Virus record (IMG/VR): IMGVR_UViG_3300024999_000096
Location: 1 to 64,000 of that record
Origin: a virus
DNA length: 64,000 nt
Strand: one strand, 5' to 3'
Below, piece after piece: positions 1 to 8,023 of the stretch (position 1 is its first letter; every line of letters begins with the position of its first letter). Position numbers and translations under genes: made by a program. The notes beneath the pieces were generated by a model. It was given only the letters and a program-made list of their open reading frames with translations, ran no database searches and had not been told where the DNA came from.

Positions 1-123
1 AATCTTACTAAGGTTCATTTGAAAAATTATGAGTTTAGTTTGTATGATTCAAATACCTTCATTGACATTGAGTATGTTTATATGGAGCATATGAGAGAAA
101 TAGAAGAATTGGAGGATGAATGA
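1..123 (+). CDS. C-terminal part of a hypothetical protein (5' truncated by window)
   Basis: An open frame enters from the left edge and ends at TGA 121-123, giving 40 residues ending in an acidic MREIEELEDE tail. The stop overlaps the next start (ATGA). No family is recognised. Confidence 0.6.
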   Translation, partial: NLTKVHLKNYEFSLYDSNTFIDIEYVYMEHMREIEELEDE

Positions 124-215
124 TGACATATAAATTCAAGCAAGCAATTGTAAATAGTGATCAATATATTTATGGATTTGGATTTTATTTTAGCATTTTG
201 AAGTGGTATAGATAA
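123..215 (+). CDS. 30-aa microprotein
   Basis: ATG at 123 overlaps the preceding stop (ATGA), an arrangement typical of translational coupling. The aromatic C-terminal half (YIYGFGFYFSILKWYR) could lie on or in a membrane. It is short enough that chance cannot be excluded. Confidence 0.4.
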   Translation: MTYKFKQAIVNSDQYIYGFGFYFSILKWYR

Positions 216-253
216 TTTATCAAATTAAATTAAAATTAATTGGAGGAATTATT

Positions 254-463
254 ATGTTTACTAAAGAAATGTTTTTGCAAGAATATTTTGATTTAAAAAT
301 TCAATTGAGTGAATTAAAAGTCAAGCACATTTATGATCGTAAAAATGAAACTATTAATACTAAAATTAAAGAAATTGAAAAAGAAATTGATAATATTTTA
401 AGCATGTATGATCGGAAAGAATTACTTGAAATTATTAAAATGAGTTTGGATATATCCGTATAA
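254..463 (+). CDS. small coiled-coil-like hypothetical protein (69 aa)
   Basis: ATG 254 follows the SD TTGGAGGAATT at a good distance. The product is Lys/Glu-rich and should be mostly helical, with heptad-like spacing in residues 15-60. No catalytic motif is visible and no family is recognised. Confidence 0.75.
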   Translation: MFTKEMFLQEYFDLKIQLSELKVKHIYDRKNETINTKIKEIEKEIDNILSMYDRKELLEIIKMSLDISV

Positions 464-546
464 ATCTATTATTTATGCCATATTATTGGATGTTAAAACC
501 ATTATTTAAGATCAATTTTAAAGAGAGGAAGGAGAAAGAAAGTATT

Positions 547-738
547 ATGAAATTTATCAATAGGATGATTGTAGTATATATTATCTGTTGGATCTCATTT
601 ACAATATTATTTGCATATTTTGGTGGGATTTCAGGATTAATTAGTGGAATAGTGTTTGGATCTTTAACGTTTGGATGGATATTATTCCTTAGAAATTACA
701 TGTTAAAAATCATTAAAAAGGCAGAAGACCGAGGATGA
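547..738 (+). CDS. small two-pass membrane protein (63 aa)
   Basis: The frame is open from 475, but the strong SD GGAAGGAG (527-534) selects ATG 547. Residues about 6-28 and 30-48 are hydrophobic and Gly-rich, consistent with a membrane hairpin; the C-terminus is basic (KIIKKAEDRG). No family is recognised. Confidence 0.65.
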   Translation: MKFINRMIVVYIICWISFTILFAYFGGISGLISGIVFGSLTFGWILFLRNYMLKIIKKAEDRG

Positions 739-761
739 TCTAAATGAAGGGGAGTGTTATC

Positions 762-1259
762 ATGAAAAGATTATACATTAACTATGAATTAGTACAAGAG
801 ATTCCTAGTGAAATACTCAATGATAAAAACGTATACACCAGCGAAATTGGTTTCATCGTTGTGAAAGCCGAATACAAAAAGAAATTTGAAAAGAAGTATA
901 ATGTACCATTAACAGACTTCTCAGAATGGTTTAAAAATAAGTACAATCAAGAACTTAAAATGTGTGGGTTGTTCTATGAAATAACAGAGGATGAACCACT
1001 TTTAAAGAATGTACGGAACGAGAGATCATTTACTAGTAATTATTCTTTAAAAATGATTGAATCTACACTTGATAAATTATATCAAATGCCAGATGACAAA
1101 ATTATTGAATATATTTTAAATTGTAAATTAAAGGAAGTCTTAAAGATTGTTATTAAACCATTTCTTATGTCAGAAGCGATTAAAAAGTATCAAAAATACG
1201 TTAGGGACTTAGAAGCGCAATATAGTATTGATTATTATCAAAAGATTACCGATCTTTAA
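762..1259 (+). CDS. hypothetical protein (165 aa)
   Basis: The SD AAGGGGAG favours ATG 762 over the upstream in-frame ATG 744, which lies on the SD itself. The protein is soluble, charged and helical towards the C-terminus. No motif is recognised. Confidence 0.75.
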   Translation: MKRLYINYELVQEIPSEILNDKNVYTSEIGFIVVKAEYKKKFEKKYNVPLTDFSEWFKNKYNQELKMCGLFYEITEDEPLLKNVRNERSFTSNYSLKMIESTLDKLYQMPDDKIIEYILNCKLKEVLKIVIKPFLMSEAIKKYQKYVRDLEAQYSIDYYQKITDL

Positions 1260-1301
1260 AAATCAAGATTATACTATAAACAAAAGAGAGAGGAATTAAT
1301 T

Positions 1302-1427
1302 ATGAAACCAAAGATTAAAAAATTTTTAACTAAAATAAGCAAGGGAATATTAACTTTTGTAATAGCATTTATAACTGTACCAGTAGAAAGTTTTTTATGT
1401 CATATACCCAGAAACAGATGGGAATGA
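1302..1427 (+). CDS. 41-aa membrane-anchored microprotein
   Basis: ATG 1302 follows the SD AGAGGAATT. A basic N-terminus (MKPKIKKFLTK) is followed by one hydrophobic helix at about residues 17-32, as in a signal anchor. The short C-terminal tail carries one Cys. It is too short for family assignment. Confidence 0.6.
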   Translation: MKPKIKKFLTKISKGILTFVIAFITVPVESFLCHIPRNRWE

Positions 1428-1441
1428 AAGGATGATTAAGA

Positions 1442-1690
1442 ATGACTAGCGAGATTGAAAAGATTGATTGGTTAAAAGTTCAAATTGGCGATGACATTGA
1501 TGATATAGAAAGTGTTGAGGATGTAGTCTTATATGGCAAGGGAAACAATATGCTATCATTCGAGTTCAATTTTGAAGAAAATTTTGTTAAGTGGACAGTA
1601 GGAGGACACTGGCAAACACCAACTAAACAAGAAGTATTAGAATTTGCTGAAAGATTAACGGACATGGCAAATAGATTAGAAGATGAGTAA
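1442..1690 (+). CDS. hypothetical protein (82 aa)
   Basis: ATG 1442 has the SD AAGGATG 8 nt upstream. The protein is acidic, with alternating beta-like segments (LSFEFNFEENFVKWTVGG) and a C-terminal helix. It is the last gene before the terminator at 1704. Confidence 0.75.
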   Translation: MTSEIEKIDWLKVQIGDDIDDIESVEDVVLYGKGNNMLSFEFNFEENFVKWTVGGHWQTPTKQEVLEFAERLTDMANRLEDE

Positions 1691-1703
1691 TATTGACTTT
1701 TTG

Positions 1704-1736
1704 GAAAGAAAGGTTAAAAGTCCTTTCTTTCTCTAT
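1704..1736 (+). terminator. intrinsic terminator
   Basis: A perfect 10-bp stem, GAAAGAAAGG / CCTTTCTTTC, with an 8-nt loop is followed by a T-rich stretch. It closes the first gene cluster directly before a new promoter. Confidence 0.8.
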
Positions 1737-1768
1737 TTATATGTATAAATATAAAAATAATATTTTTG

Positions 1769-1798
1769 TTGACAGATTAATATTTTGTATGATATAAT
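1769..1798 (+). promoter_or_regulatory. sigma-A-type promoter
   Basis: Consensus TTGACA (1769-1774), an 18-nt spacer and consensus TATAAT (1793-1798). It lies 40 nt upstream of the gene at 1838 and just after a terminator, so it starts a new transcription unit. Confidence 0.85.
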
Positions 1799-1837
1799 TC
1801 ATTAAAGGATTAAATATAAAAGAAAGAGGTTGTTAAC

Positions 1838-2080
1838 ATGACCAAATACATAAAGAACTTTTTTGAAGAGAAAGAAATCCATTACAAAGAATGGGAGATT
1901 GAGCACAACGGAAGTATTCACCTTATCAACAATGAAACAATAATTGACATTATCAAGAATGTATCTACTAAAGAACAAAATGGGATCTCAGACGTTCTAC
2001 GAAAAATAGACTTTCAAAATGGAGATGTTAATCACTTCTTAAAACATCTCGCAGAAGGATATGTAAAAACAAATTACTAA
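1838..2080 (+). CDS. hypothetical protein (80 aa)
   Basis: ATG 1838 follows the SD AGAAAGAGG. It is the first gene of the unit started by the consensus promoter at 1769, so it may be strongly expressed by host polymerase. A mixed alpha/beta small protein with no recognised family. Confidence 0.75.
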   Translation: MTKYIKNFFEEKEIHYKEWEIEHNGSIHLINNETIIDIIKNVSTKEQNGISDVLRKIDFQNGDVNHFLKHLAEGYVKTNY

Positions 2081-2159
2081 ATTGTATATGTCTATCGAGT
2101 CGTATAGTATATAAAAATATTATGCTACTTTAATATTCAAATTAAGGAGTTGAGTTAAA

Positions 2160-2321
2160 ATGGATACGGAACAGACTGATGAATATTGTGTTGAATGTGG
2201 GAGTGATAGACTAATATTTGATTTTAGAAAACCATACTATAACTTTTGGATATGTGCAGAATGTGGTCATGATTTTAGAACCGAAAGATTTGATGGAGAA
2301 GATTATGAATATGAAGACTAA
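2160..2321 (+). CDS. zinc-ribbon microprotein (53 aa)
   Basis: Two knuckles, CVEC (residues 10-13) and CAEC (about 33-36), separated by an aromatic beta segment form a typical four-Cys zinc ribbon. The C-terminus is very acidic. SD AAGGAGTTGAG precedes ATG 2160. Such mini-ribbons in phages often bind nucleic acid or protein, but the function here is unknown. Confidence 0.65.
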   Translation: MDTEQTDEYCVECGSDRLIFDFRKPYYNFWICAECGHDFRTERFDGEDYEYED

Positions 2322-2451
2322 ATAAATTTATCTTCATATTTGTCTTAATTGTGGAGCAGATGGTTTTTTATTGGAACTATGGGAAACTAGAGAAAAAGCA
2401 CAAGAGAGAATAGAAAATATAGGTAATATCATTAAAAAAAGGGGGAAATAA
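2311..2451 (+). pseudogene. small zinc-knuckle gene with early stop codon
   Basis: ATG 2311 with SD GGAGAA runs four codons (Met-Lys-Thr-Lys) and meets TAA 2323-2325. The same frame then stays open to TAA 2449 and reads as convincing protein (CLNCGADGF..., a charged helix, KKRGK). The stop overlaps the next start as TAATG, as expected for a real gene. Either a nonsense mutation has hit codon 5, or translation begins at AUU 2326 after the upstream gene. Confidence 0.5.
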
Positions 2452-2639
2452 TGGACAATCAAGAAGGTTTAAATTTAATATATATGCAAAAGTATAATAC
2501 AGTTATTATTAAACTTCTTTACGCGATGTCTCCATATTTTAAAGACTTAGAGGATATAAATGAAGATGAAGTAATTACAACTGCATGTGAGAATTTAACT
2601 ATATATTTGAATGGATATTATAAAAACTATAACATATAA
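2451..2639 (+). CDS. hypothetical protein (62 aa)
   Basis: ATG 2451 overlaps the preceding stop (TAATG), with SD AAGGGGG. A helical acidic protein with a Tyr-rich C-terminus. No family is recognised. Confidence 0.7.
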   Translation: MDNQEGLNLIYMQKYNTVIIKLLYAMSPYFKDLEDINEDEVITTACENLTIYLNGYYKNYNI

Positions 2640-2655
2640 GAGGAGGAAATAATAA

Positions 2656-2931
2656 ATGAGCAATGAAACGAATAAAATTGTTATTGAAGCATTAGAACAT
2701 ATGGATTATATATTTCAATTAGAAAAGTCCACTGGGGACTTTCCTGAACCAGATTGGATTGAAGCAAAGGTACTTATCTATAAAGCATTGAGTGCATTAA
2801 AATCTGACGGAGAGAGTATACAAAATGAATGCGTGAGTTGTGCATGTGCGAAGTGTTTAAATACTTGTGGTGGAATTAGTTGTTGGAATTGTGTTAATTA
2901 TCAAATTGTACATAAATGTAATATGTGTTAA
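2656..2931 (+). CDS. cysteine-rich C-terminal hypothetical protein (91 aa)
   Basis: Residues 1-55 form an acidic helical part. The last third holds nine Cys in CxxC/CxC spacing (CVSCACAKC, CWNC, CNMC), likely a metal-binding knuckle or two. SD AGGAGG precedes ATG 2656. Confidence 0.7.
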   Translation: MSNETNKIVIEALEHMDYIFQLEKSTGDFPEPDWIEAKVLIYKALSALKSDGESIQNECVSCACAKCLNTCGGISCWNCVNYQIVHKCNMC

Positions 2932-2954
2932 TAAATTAAGGAAGGATGACAAAA

Positions 2955-3230
2955 ATGAGCAATTCTAAAGTAAAACAACCCGAATATTCCAAAAGCATCT
3001 TACAAGGCATGAAAGAAAAATACAATATCTTAGATGATGATTTTAGTTATATACTGGTTCATGCCCAAATAATTGCACTCATAGAACAAGATAAAGAAAT
3101 GATAGATTTTATAAAATGGCAGACAGGCTCAGAAAAATTTATATCAACTGATACTTGGAAAATTGTAAGAAAAGCAAAAGAAATACAGGAGAAACTTAAA
3201 GAAAAACCTAAACATAATTATAATTATTAA
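2955..3230 (+). CDS. hypothetical protein (91 aa)
   Basis: ATG 2955 is placed correctly for the SD GAAGGATG; the earlier in-frame ATG 2946 lies inside the SD. A soluble, charged, mostly helical protein with no recognised motif. Confidence 0.7.
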   Translation: MSNSKVKQPEYSKSILQGMKEKYNILDDDFSYILVHAQIIALIEQDKEMIDFIKWQTGSEKFISTDTWKIVRKAKEIQEKLKEKPKHNYNY

Positions 3231-3320
3231 AGAAGGTAGGTAAAATAATATGGGAAGTGGTTAAAATGATATCGTGATCCCAAATTAGTTTATTTATTTA
3301 GTAGAGGGGAGTATAAAATA

Positions 3321-3536
3321 ATGTCCATAGACAACGTATTGAACGAATGGCAATCTAAAAATAGACATATGGGTTGTGTGACTGCTGTAAATTGGTTTTG
3401 TAAAAGAGTTAGTGGATTTTATCCAGAAAGATTAACAGGATACACCAAAGATGGAGAATTATTTGAACATGTGGTAGCAACAAATGGAGTTATAAGAATT
3501 GATATTGCCCCATATGCAGATACCTATAGTCTATAA
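3321..3536 (+). CDS. hypothetical protein (71 aa)
   Basis: ATG 3321 follows the SD AGAGGGGAG. The sequence contains MGCVTAVNWFCKRV and later EHVV and RIDIAP. This Cys-then-His layout recalls small papain-like proteins, but the chain is too short to argue catalysis. Compare the gene at 10469. Confidence 0.65.
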   Translation: MSIDNVLNEWQSKNRHMGCVTAVNWFCKRVSGFYPERLTGYTKDGELFEHVVATNGVIRIDIAPYADTYSL

Positions 3537-3617
3537 AAAATTGACAGAAAAGAAGTTTGGCAAGAATAATAGTTTCCTATTGTAATTATTAAATTGTTGA
3601 GAGGAGGTGATAAAACT

Positions 3618-3788
3618 ATGTTATTAGTTGATTGGCCTATGCCAGATAAATGTTCACTATGTCCTTTTTATACTTACTTTGAAAGTGATAGTTATGGTGA
3701 TTGTCTATTACTTCATGACGATTATAGTGAAATTAATGAAGGATTTGAAGGTAAATTAGATAAATGTCCTTTAATTGAAGTTGATTGA
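3618..3788 (+). CDS. cysteine-containing microprotein (56 aa)
   Basis: A near-perfect SD (GAGGAGGTGA) selects ATG 3618. Four Cys (CSLCPF, GDCLL, KCPL) match the C4 layout of several other tiny genes in this window, such as 12802, 14374 and 62081. Probably zinc-binding; role unknown. Confidence 0.65.
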   Translation: MLLVDWPMPDKCSLCPFYTYFESDSYGDCLLLHDDYSEINEGFEGKLDKCPLIEVD

Positions 3789-3825
3789 TTATTAGAATTT
3801 GTAGATTTTGAGGGAGGTGAGAAAT

Positions 3826-4059
3826 ATAGACAATGATTATGAACTAATTGGTAAGTTAAAATATTATTGTCCATTAGAAGATAATTTTAAACTACATAGA
3901 AAAAGAATGGATGAATTAGAATATTATATTGAATTTAAAAGGTGGTGTGGAGACAAAGAAGACGAGGAAAAAATTGAAAGTAAATGGAATAGGATAAACA
4001 ATACTTTGATATTATTAATAAATACTATAAAGAAAAGGATGTGCAAATATGGAAAATGA
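3826..4059 (+). CDS. hypothetical protein with apparent AUA start (77 aa)
   Basis: The frame is open from TTG 3808, but a strong SD (GGGAGGTGA, 3812-3820) lies downstream of that codon. The only in-frame codon at proper spacing is ATA 3826. Either AUA initiates here or TTG 3808 is used from a poor site. The product is charged and helical (DELEYYIEFKRW) and overlaps the next gene by 11 nt. Confidence 0.55.
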   Translation: MDNDYELIGKLKYYCPLEDNFKLHRKRMDELEYYIEFKRWCGDKEDEEKIESKWNRINNTLILLINTIKKRMCKYGK

Positions 4060-4285
4060 AGTATTTAATTTAATTAAACATCCAGAAATATTTATCGAGG
4101 AATTAAATCATAAAATTAATGAATTAGATGTTAGAATTGCAAGATTGCGATTAGTAGATCAAATTTCCTCTTATAAGGGAGTTGCAAGATATGAACCCGA
4201 TGTGCTTTATTTGATGAGCAATTACTTAAAAACTGTTAGAAAAGAATTTAAAATGTTTGATAATCTTAGGAATATTGGGCTTTAG
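4049..4285 (+). CDS. hypothetical helical protein (78 aa)
   Basis: ATG 4049 overlaps the preceding gene and has SD AAAAGGATG. The protein is predicted to be almost entirely helical (IEELNHKINELDVRIARL), possibly a small coiled-coil dimer. A hairpin follows at 4315. Confidence 0.7.
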   Translation: MENEVFNLIKHPEIFIEELNHKINELDVRIARLRLVDQISSYKGVARYEPDVLYLMSNYLKTVRKEFKMFDNLRNIGL

Positions 4286-4314
4286 ACTTTAAATACATTA
4301 TGATAAAAATTATA

Positions 4315-4363
4315 AATAATATTTCTGTAACCTATATACAGAAATATTATTTTTTGATATAAT
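4315..4363 (+). promoter_or_regulatory. perfect hairpin overlapping a promoter
   Basis: A perfect 15-bp inverted repeat (4315-4329 AATAATATTTCTGTA, 4337-4351 complement, 7-nt loop) is followed by Ts, so it can act as a terminator. A promoter fits into its right arm: TATACA 4335-4340, 17 nt, TATAAT 4358-4363. It therefore separates two units and could also be an operator. Similar hairpin/promoter combinations occur at 31568 and 37227. Confidence 0.65.
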
Positions 4364-4404
4364 GTATTCAGAAGGTTAAAACAAAGAAAGTGTGGCGTAA
4401 AGTT

Positions 4405-4617
4405 ATGAAGGTTAACTTAACATTGTCAAAATATGATGGAAATGCCGAAAAAGTTTTAAATACTCCTATAACTATTGATGGAAAAGTTGTTGGAATTATC
4501 ATAAAGATTGCAAATGAGACAGAAGAAAACATTGAAGCAGAAGGCATATTATACGAAGTTGGAATTGATTTTATTAAAGACAAAGCAAAGCATGATTTTA
4601 GTTTTGGAATTAACTAA
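4405..4617 (+). CDS. hypothetical beta-rich protein (70 aa)
   Basis: First gene after the promoter at 4335-4363. ATG 4405 is the likely start, but its SD is weak; GTG 4390 behind AAAGAAAG is an alternative. Alternating strands (TPITIDGKVVGIIIKI) suggest a small beta fold. No family is recognised. Confidence 0.6.
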   Translation: MKVNLTLSKYDGNAEKVLNTPITIDGKVVGIIIKIANETEENIEAEGILYEVGIDFIKDKAKHDFSFGIN

Positions 4618-4668
4618 TAGTACACATTCCGAAACAATATTTATGATAAATTGAAAGGAGTTTTTAAA

Positions 4669-4896
4669 ATGACCGAAACAACTATTACTAAATTTGAGGA
4701 AAACATTATGGAATTATTAAGAAAAGCAAATGGATTAGATTCAAAAGACACCTCAAGAGATCGGGAAATTAATGAATACTCAGTCAACGGTGCTTATAAA
4801 GCGTTGCTTGTGTTTGGTTATTATCATGAATTTGATGTAAAGGTAAAAAAAGAGTATATAGAAGCAATTAATAATGGAACCTATAGATTATGGTAA
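4669..4896 (+). CDS. hypothetical protein (75 aa)
   Basis: The SD GAAAGGAG selects ATG 4669. A charged helical N-terminal half is followed by AYKALLVFGYYHEF. No family is recognised. It precedes a structured intergenic segment. Confidence 0.7.
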   Translation: MTETTITKFEENIMELLRKANGLDSKDTSRDREINEYSVNGAYKALLVFGYYHEFDVKVKKEYIEAINNGTYRLW

Positions 4897-4899
4897 CAC

Positions 4900-4970
4900 T
4901 GGTCTGAGTCAGTATAAAACACCTTAAGCTCAGAGCGTTAGCAGGGTTTACAACAATCCTGCTAGGTGGT
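4900..4970 (+). other. structured intergenic segment (RNA leader candidate)
   Basis: A 7-bp hairpin TAGCAGG (4939-4945) / CCTGCTA (4958-4964) is enclosed by CACCT (4920-4924) / AGGTG (4964-4968), with a small CTGA-G-TCAG hairpin upstream. It lies just before the SD of the 4997 gene. It lacks tRNA consensus elements and no riboswitch class was recognised. Confidence 0.4.
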
Positions 4971-4996
4971 ATCAAATAACAGGGAGGATTATTATT

Positions 4997-5374
4997 GTGC
5001 TAGATGAACCAAATTCCGTAGATTCCATAAATCTTAACACATTAAAAGGAATTATTGGAGAAGCAATGTATTGGATAGAAACAATTATTACTTTAGACGA
5101 GGCAAGAAATGAAATTGATAAAGTTGAAGAAGTTAAAAGTATGTTTGAAGATTTTTCAGAACAAACTAGGGAGTGGCATTTAGGACGCATTAAACGTTTC
5201 GTTAATAATCCTAATTTAATTGATCCTATAACAATTGACGATAATTGTTGTGGAAATGTGCAAATTATTGATGGTTGTCACAGATATTTAGCAAAATTGA
5301 TTCTAAATCATAATACTATAGATTGTTCATATAGCGGTTTGGTATCTACTTTGGATTATTTGAAATTACCATGA
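4997..5374 (+). CDS. ParB/sulfiredoxin-fold-like protein (125 aa)
   Basis: GTG 4997 follows the SD GGGAGGATT. Residues about 58-110 read as a ParB-like core: a short HLGRIKRFVNNP region, a strand PITIDD, then QIIDGCHRYLA, resembling the DG(N/Q)HR signature of ParB/Srx nuclease-like domains. The N-terminal 55 residues are helical. A stand-alone mini ParB-like protein in a phage could bind nucleotides or DNA; the activity is not established. Confidence 0.5.
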   Translation: MLDEPNSVDSINLNTLKGIIGEAMYWIETIITLDEARNEIDKVEEVKSMFEDFSEQTREWHLGRIKRFVNNPNLIDPITIDDNCCGNVQIIDGCHRYLAKLILNHNTIDCSYSGLVSTLDYLKLP

Positions 5375-5421
5375 TCCCATCAAAAGTAAACTTTAACGGA
5401 TTAGAAAGGAATGATTTATTT

Positions 5422-5562
5422 ATGAAGCGATATCCTATTTATGTTAAGATGCTACGAGAAATGTATGGATTAAACCATAAAATAGGGGATATAATTGGTA
5501 TGTCAAACGTAGAACTTGCTCAAGAATATATTTCTAAAGGGTATGCGGAGTTAAGTAATTAA
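5422..5562 (+). CDS. hypothetical protein (46 aa)
   Basis: The frame is open from ATG 5371, which overlaps the previous stop. A good SD (GAAAGGAAT) directs ATG 5422, and the preceding bases look like ordinary spacer. The product MKRYPIYVKMLREMYG... is basic at the N-terminus. A 63-aa form from 5371 by coupling is possible. Confidence 0.55.
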   Translation: MKRYPIYVKMLREMYGLNHKIGDIIGMSNVELAQEYISKGYAELSN

Positions 5563-5775
5563 TTCTGTGTTAGTGATTTAAGAAAGGAATGATTTATTAT
5601 GGCATCTAAACAAATAGCGGAAATAAAGGCTTATGAGTATGATACAAAAGAAGAAATGGAAAGAGAAATTTATGCCTTAAGAGATTCTAAGGAATGGAAA
5701 GTGCAAAATACCTATGAATTAAATGGAAAATGGAGAGCAGAATATTTTAAAATTAATCTGTGCTAGTGATTTAAG
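5556..5775 (+). repeat. imperfect direct repeat flanking the 5599 gene
   Basis: TTAATTCTGTGTTAGTGATT at about 5560 and TTAATCTGTGCTAGTGATT at about 5754 are nearly identical, each followed by TAAG. The repeats flank the 55-aa gene at 5599, whose stop codon lies inside the second copy. This could be a trace of duplication or insertion of the small gene. Confidence 0.55.
5599..5766 (+). CDS. hypothetical protein (55 aa)
   Basis: ATG 5599 has SD AGAAAGGAATG. The protein is charged and may end in a beta-hairpin (NTYELNGKWRAEYFKI). Its 3' end is part of the direct repeat that also precedes the gene. Confidence 0.65.
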   Translation: MASKQIAEIKAYEYDTKEEMEREIYALRDSKEWKVQNTYELNGKWRAEYFKINLC

Positions 5776-5882
5776 CCCATATTCGCTATAACAGCAGACA
5801 CTTATAACATCATGAATTATGGTGAAGGTGGGTTTATATCATAGTATTGGTTGCTAAATTAAATCTAAAGGAGAGTGAATTA

Positions 5883-6152
5883 ATGAACGGATGGTTATCT
5901 CCAGAAGGTAAATTTTACAGCACTTTCAATTTGCTTTCTCATTATAAAAAGGCTGAAGAAATAGCAGATTGGAATGAGATTAGTTTTAATATCATCGATC
6001 CCTTAACCAATACTCATCCTTGGTGTGCAGAAAGATTATTGGAAGTCTTAGGTTGGTTTAAAATTGGAAGTGATGAAAGAATTATAGATTTGGATATTGA
6101 TACTTTGACGGATAAGCAAATCAAGTTTGTTTTGGTAAATAAATTAGTTTAA
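5883..6152 (+). CDS. hypothetical phage protein (89 aa)
   Basis: The SD AAAGGAGAGTG selects ATG 5883. The start WLSPEGKFYS and the spaced W/H/C residues (THPWCAERLLEVLGW) resemble small phage proteins seen in Gram-positive phages, without an assigned function. The 5767-5882 spacer can form a long imperfect stem (TAAGCCCA ... TGGGTTTA). Confidence 0.65.
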   Translation: MNGWLSPEGKFYSTFNLLSHYKKAEEIADWNEISFNIIDPLTNTHPWCAERLLEVLGWFKIGSDERIIDLDIDTLTDKQIKFVLVNKLV

Positions 6153-6171
6153 TTATTGGAGGTAATTAATT

Positions 6172-6459
6172 ATGAAAATTAAAGTTGATTTATTTTGTTT
6201 AAAGGATATTAAGGATATTTCATTCGATTGCACAAGCGACAACATGTATTCGGTAATTTTTGATACTAATAGTTCATATTTTGGCAGTCATATTGAACAT
6301 TTAGTCAGAAGATTAAATGATGGCAGTTTTAAAGTAAATGCTCCTTGGAGGTATATTCCAAAACATCGTGAATTTGTTCCTGAAGTATATAGTCTTATAA
6401 GTGAGTTAACATACTGGTGTGAAAATTATTATTCACAATTAGAAAAGGTAAGTAAATAA
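6172..6459 (+). CDS. hypothetical protein (95 aa)
   Basis: ATG 6172 follows the SD TTGGAGG. Beta-rich N-terminal half, aromatic helical C-terminus. No motif is recognised. It is the last gene before the 244-nt intergenic region ahead of the DUF262 cassette. Confidence 0.7.
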   Translation: MKIKVDLFCLKDIKDISFDCTSDNMYSVIFDTNSSYFGSHIEHLVRRLNDGSFKVNAPWRYIPKHREFVPEVYSLISELTYWCENYYSQLEKVSK

Positions 6460-6703
6460 TTTTAAATTAAAGAAGAAAATTGTCGATTATAAAAACCTCA
6501 AACCATTGCTACACTAGGCTTTTACAATCTACCATTTACCATAAAATGTTATTTTTATTTGGTAGTAATTGTATAACACGAAGTCAAATTTATATCAGGA
6601 GTTGTACATAAATATTTCCAAAATTATTGTCCAAACCTATTGCAATTATTTTATTTTTAGTTTATACTAAGTTAAGAAATAAAAACATTAAGGAATGATG
6701 AAA
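6460..6703 (+). promoter_or_regulatory. intergenic region with promoter of the DUF262 cassette
   Basis: Contains a promoter TTGCAA (6640-6645), 17 nt, TATACT (6663-6668), about 36 nt before the first DUF262 start. Upstream are short inverted segments, including CTACCA ... TGGTAG around 6529-6569, and the word TTTACCATAAAA that recurs at about 42385. No ORF of note. The dedicated promoter suggests independent expression of the cassette. Confidence 0.6.
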
Positions 6704-8023
6704 ATGTCAAGTTTAAATTATGATGTCGAAAAAAGAGAAATTGGAATTCTAATTGAGCAAATCGATAAACAATATTTTACTGTAGGAAAACATCTCCAAA
6801 ACATTCTTTTAGAAAAGAAACAAGTAAAAAATATTCGTGAGTATATGGAATCTCAAAGGGGTTATATTTGGGAAGCTTGGAGAGCATCAAATTTAATTCA
6901 ATCCATCTTATTAAAAAATCCTGTTCCTGAAATAACAGTCTATAGATCAGACAATAAAAGTCAGTATCGTAAGACACTAGATGGGCAACAACGTATGACT
7001 AGTATTTATTTGTTCATTAACAATCATTTTAAACTTGATATGTCTAAAACTATGTTTCCAGAATTTAAAATTGAGGATGAAATTTTTAAAACAAGTGAAG
7101 TATTAACTGGGAAAACCTTCTCAGAACTTCCTGAATTATGGCAAGATATCATTAGAGATTATCAACTTCGTATTACAACCATGAATAATTGTACTGAGGA
7201 AGATGCTGAAAAAGCATATGTTCAAATGAATTCAGGTGCTAAAGGGCTTAAAGCTTCTGAAATCAGAAAGGCAGCTATGGGTATGAATACAAGGAAATTC
7301 TTTAGATCAACTTTGGATAGTGATTGGCTTTTACATGCCATGACTCCATTATCAACTAAAGGTAATGCAGGGGATGAAATTTTATCTCAAATCATCACGA
7401 TTATACATAATAACAAAGCAATCGAGTTATCGAAAGATAATATCGATAAAGTAATTTACAGTTTTAGGGATTCAGGATTGCCTGAAGAAATTCAAGAGGA
7501 TGTTACAAATATATCAATTTATCTTAATCGAGTCACCAATAAGTGGATAAGTGATAAAAAGAAGGAGGATGAAGCACAAGGAAATAAAAGAGTTAAAAAT
7601 TATTCAACCTATCGTTATACATGGTTAAATAAAACCCACACAACCATGTTAATGTATTCAGCCCATAGAGCTATTAAAAATGGTATTGAATTTGAAAAAT
7701 TTTCAGAATGGGCGTATAAATTCTTTCAATCTCCATCAGTAAAATATAAACAAGGGTTACAAGACAAAGTTAATGAACTAAAATGTGTTGAATTAAGACT
7801 AAGTGCCATTGACGAAGAATTAAGCAAGTTTTATCCAACTGTAGAAATTGATGAACAAATGGAATCATCCCTACAAACCGAATCTTATGACCATGATATA
7901 TTAGAAACGTCTCACGAGTTCTTAAATCAAGAAGGTGATGTGTTAGACCAAGAAGAACTTGATACAGACAAAGAAGATGCTAAACATATTCTTGATATCA
8001 TTAACACCACCAATATAGCGTAA
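6704..8023 (+). CDS. DUF262 (ParB-like, GmrS-type) protein
   Basis: The N-terminal third carries the DUF262 layout: RGYIWEAWRASNLIQSILL (the 'R.y.W' region) followed by LDGQQRMTS, the DGQQR signature of this ParB/Srx-fold family that includes the N-terminal domain of GmrSD type IV restriction enzymes. At 439 aa it has an additional helical region and an acidic tail (about residues 375-439) and no visible DUF1524 HNH domain. ATG 6704 is best placed for SD AAGGAATG; ATGs at 6695/6698 are alternatives. It is followed at 59 nt by a second DUF262 gene. Such proteins are known in defence or anti-invader nucleases using NTPs; here the role is inferred only. Confidence 0.8.
   Translation: MSSLNYDVEKREIGILIEQIDKQYFTVGKHLQNILLEKKQVKNIREYMESQRGYIWEAWRASNLIQSILLKNPVPEITVYRSDNKSQYRKTLDGQQRMTSIYLFINNHFKLDMSKTMFPEFKIEDEIFKTSEVLTGKTFSELPELWQDIIRDYQLRITTMNNCTEEDAEKAYVQMNSGAKGLKASEIRKAAMGMNTRKFFRSTLDSDWLLHAMTPLSTKGNAGDEILSQIITIIHNNKAIELSKDNIDKVIYSFRDSGLPEEIQEDVTNISIYLNRVTNKWISDKKKEDEAQGNKRVKNYSTYRYTWLNKTHTTMLMYSAHRAIKNGIEFEKFSEWAYKFFQSPSVKYKQGLQDKVNELKCVELRLSAIDEELSKFYPTVEIDEQMESSLQTESYDHDILETSHEFLNQEGDVLDQEELDTDKEDAKHILDIINTTNIA

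Noticed and set aside
4900-4970. Possible tRNA or tRNA-like fold
   Set aside because: No T-loop consensus (GTTC-A-AATC) and no cloverleaf acceptor could be drawn; only two hairpins are supported.
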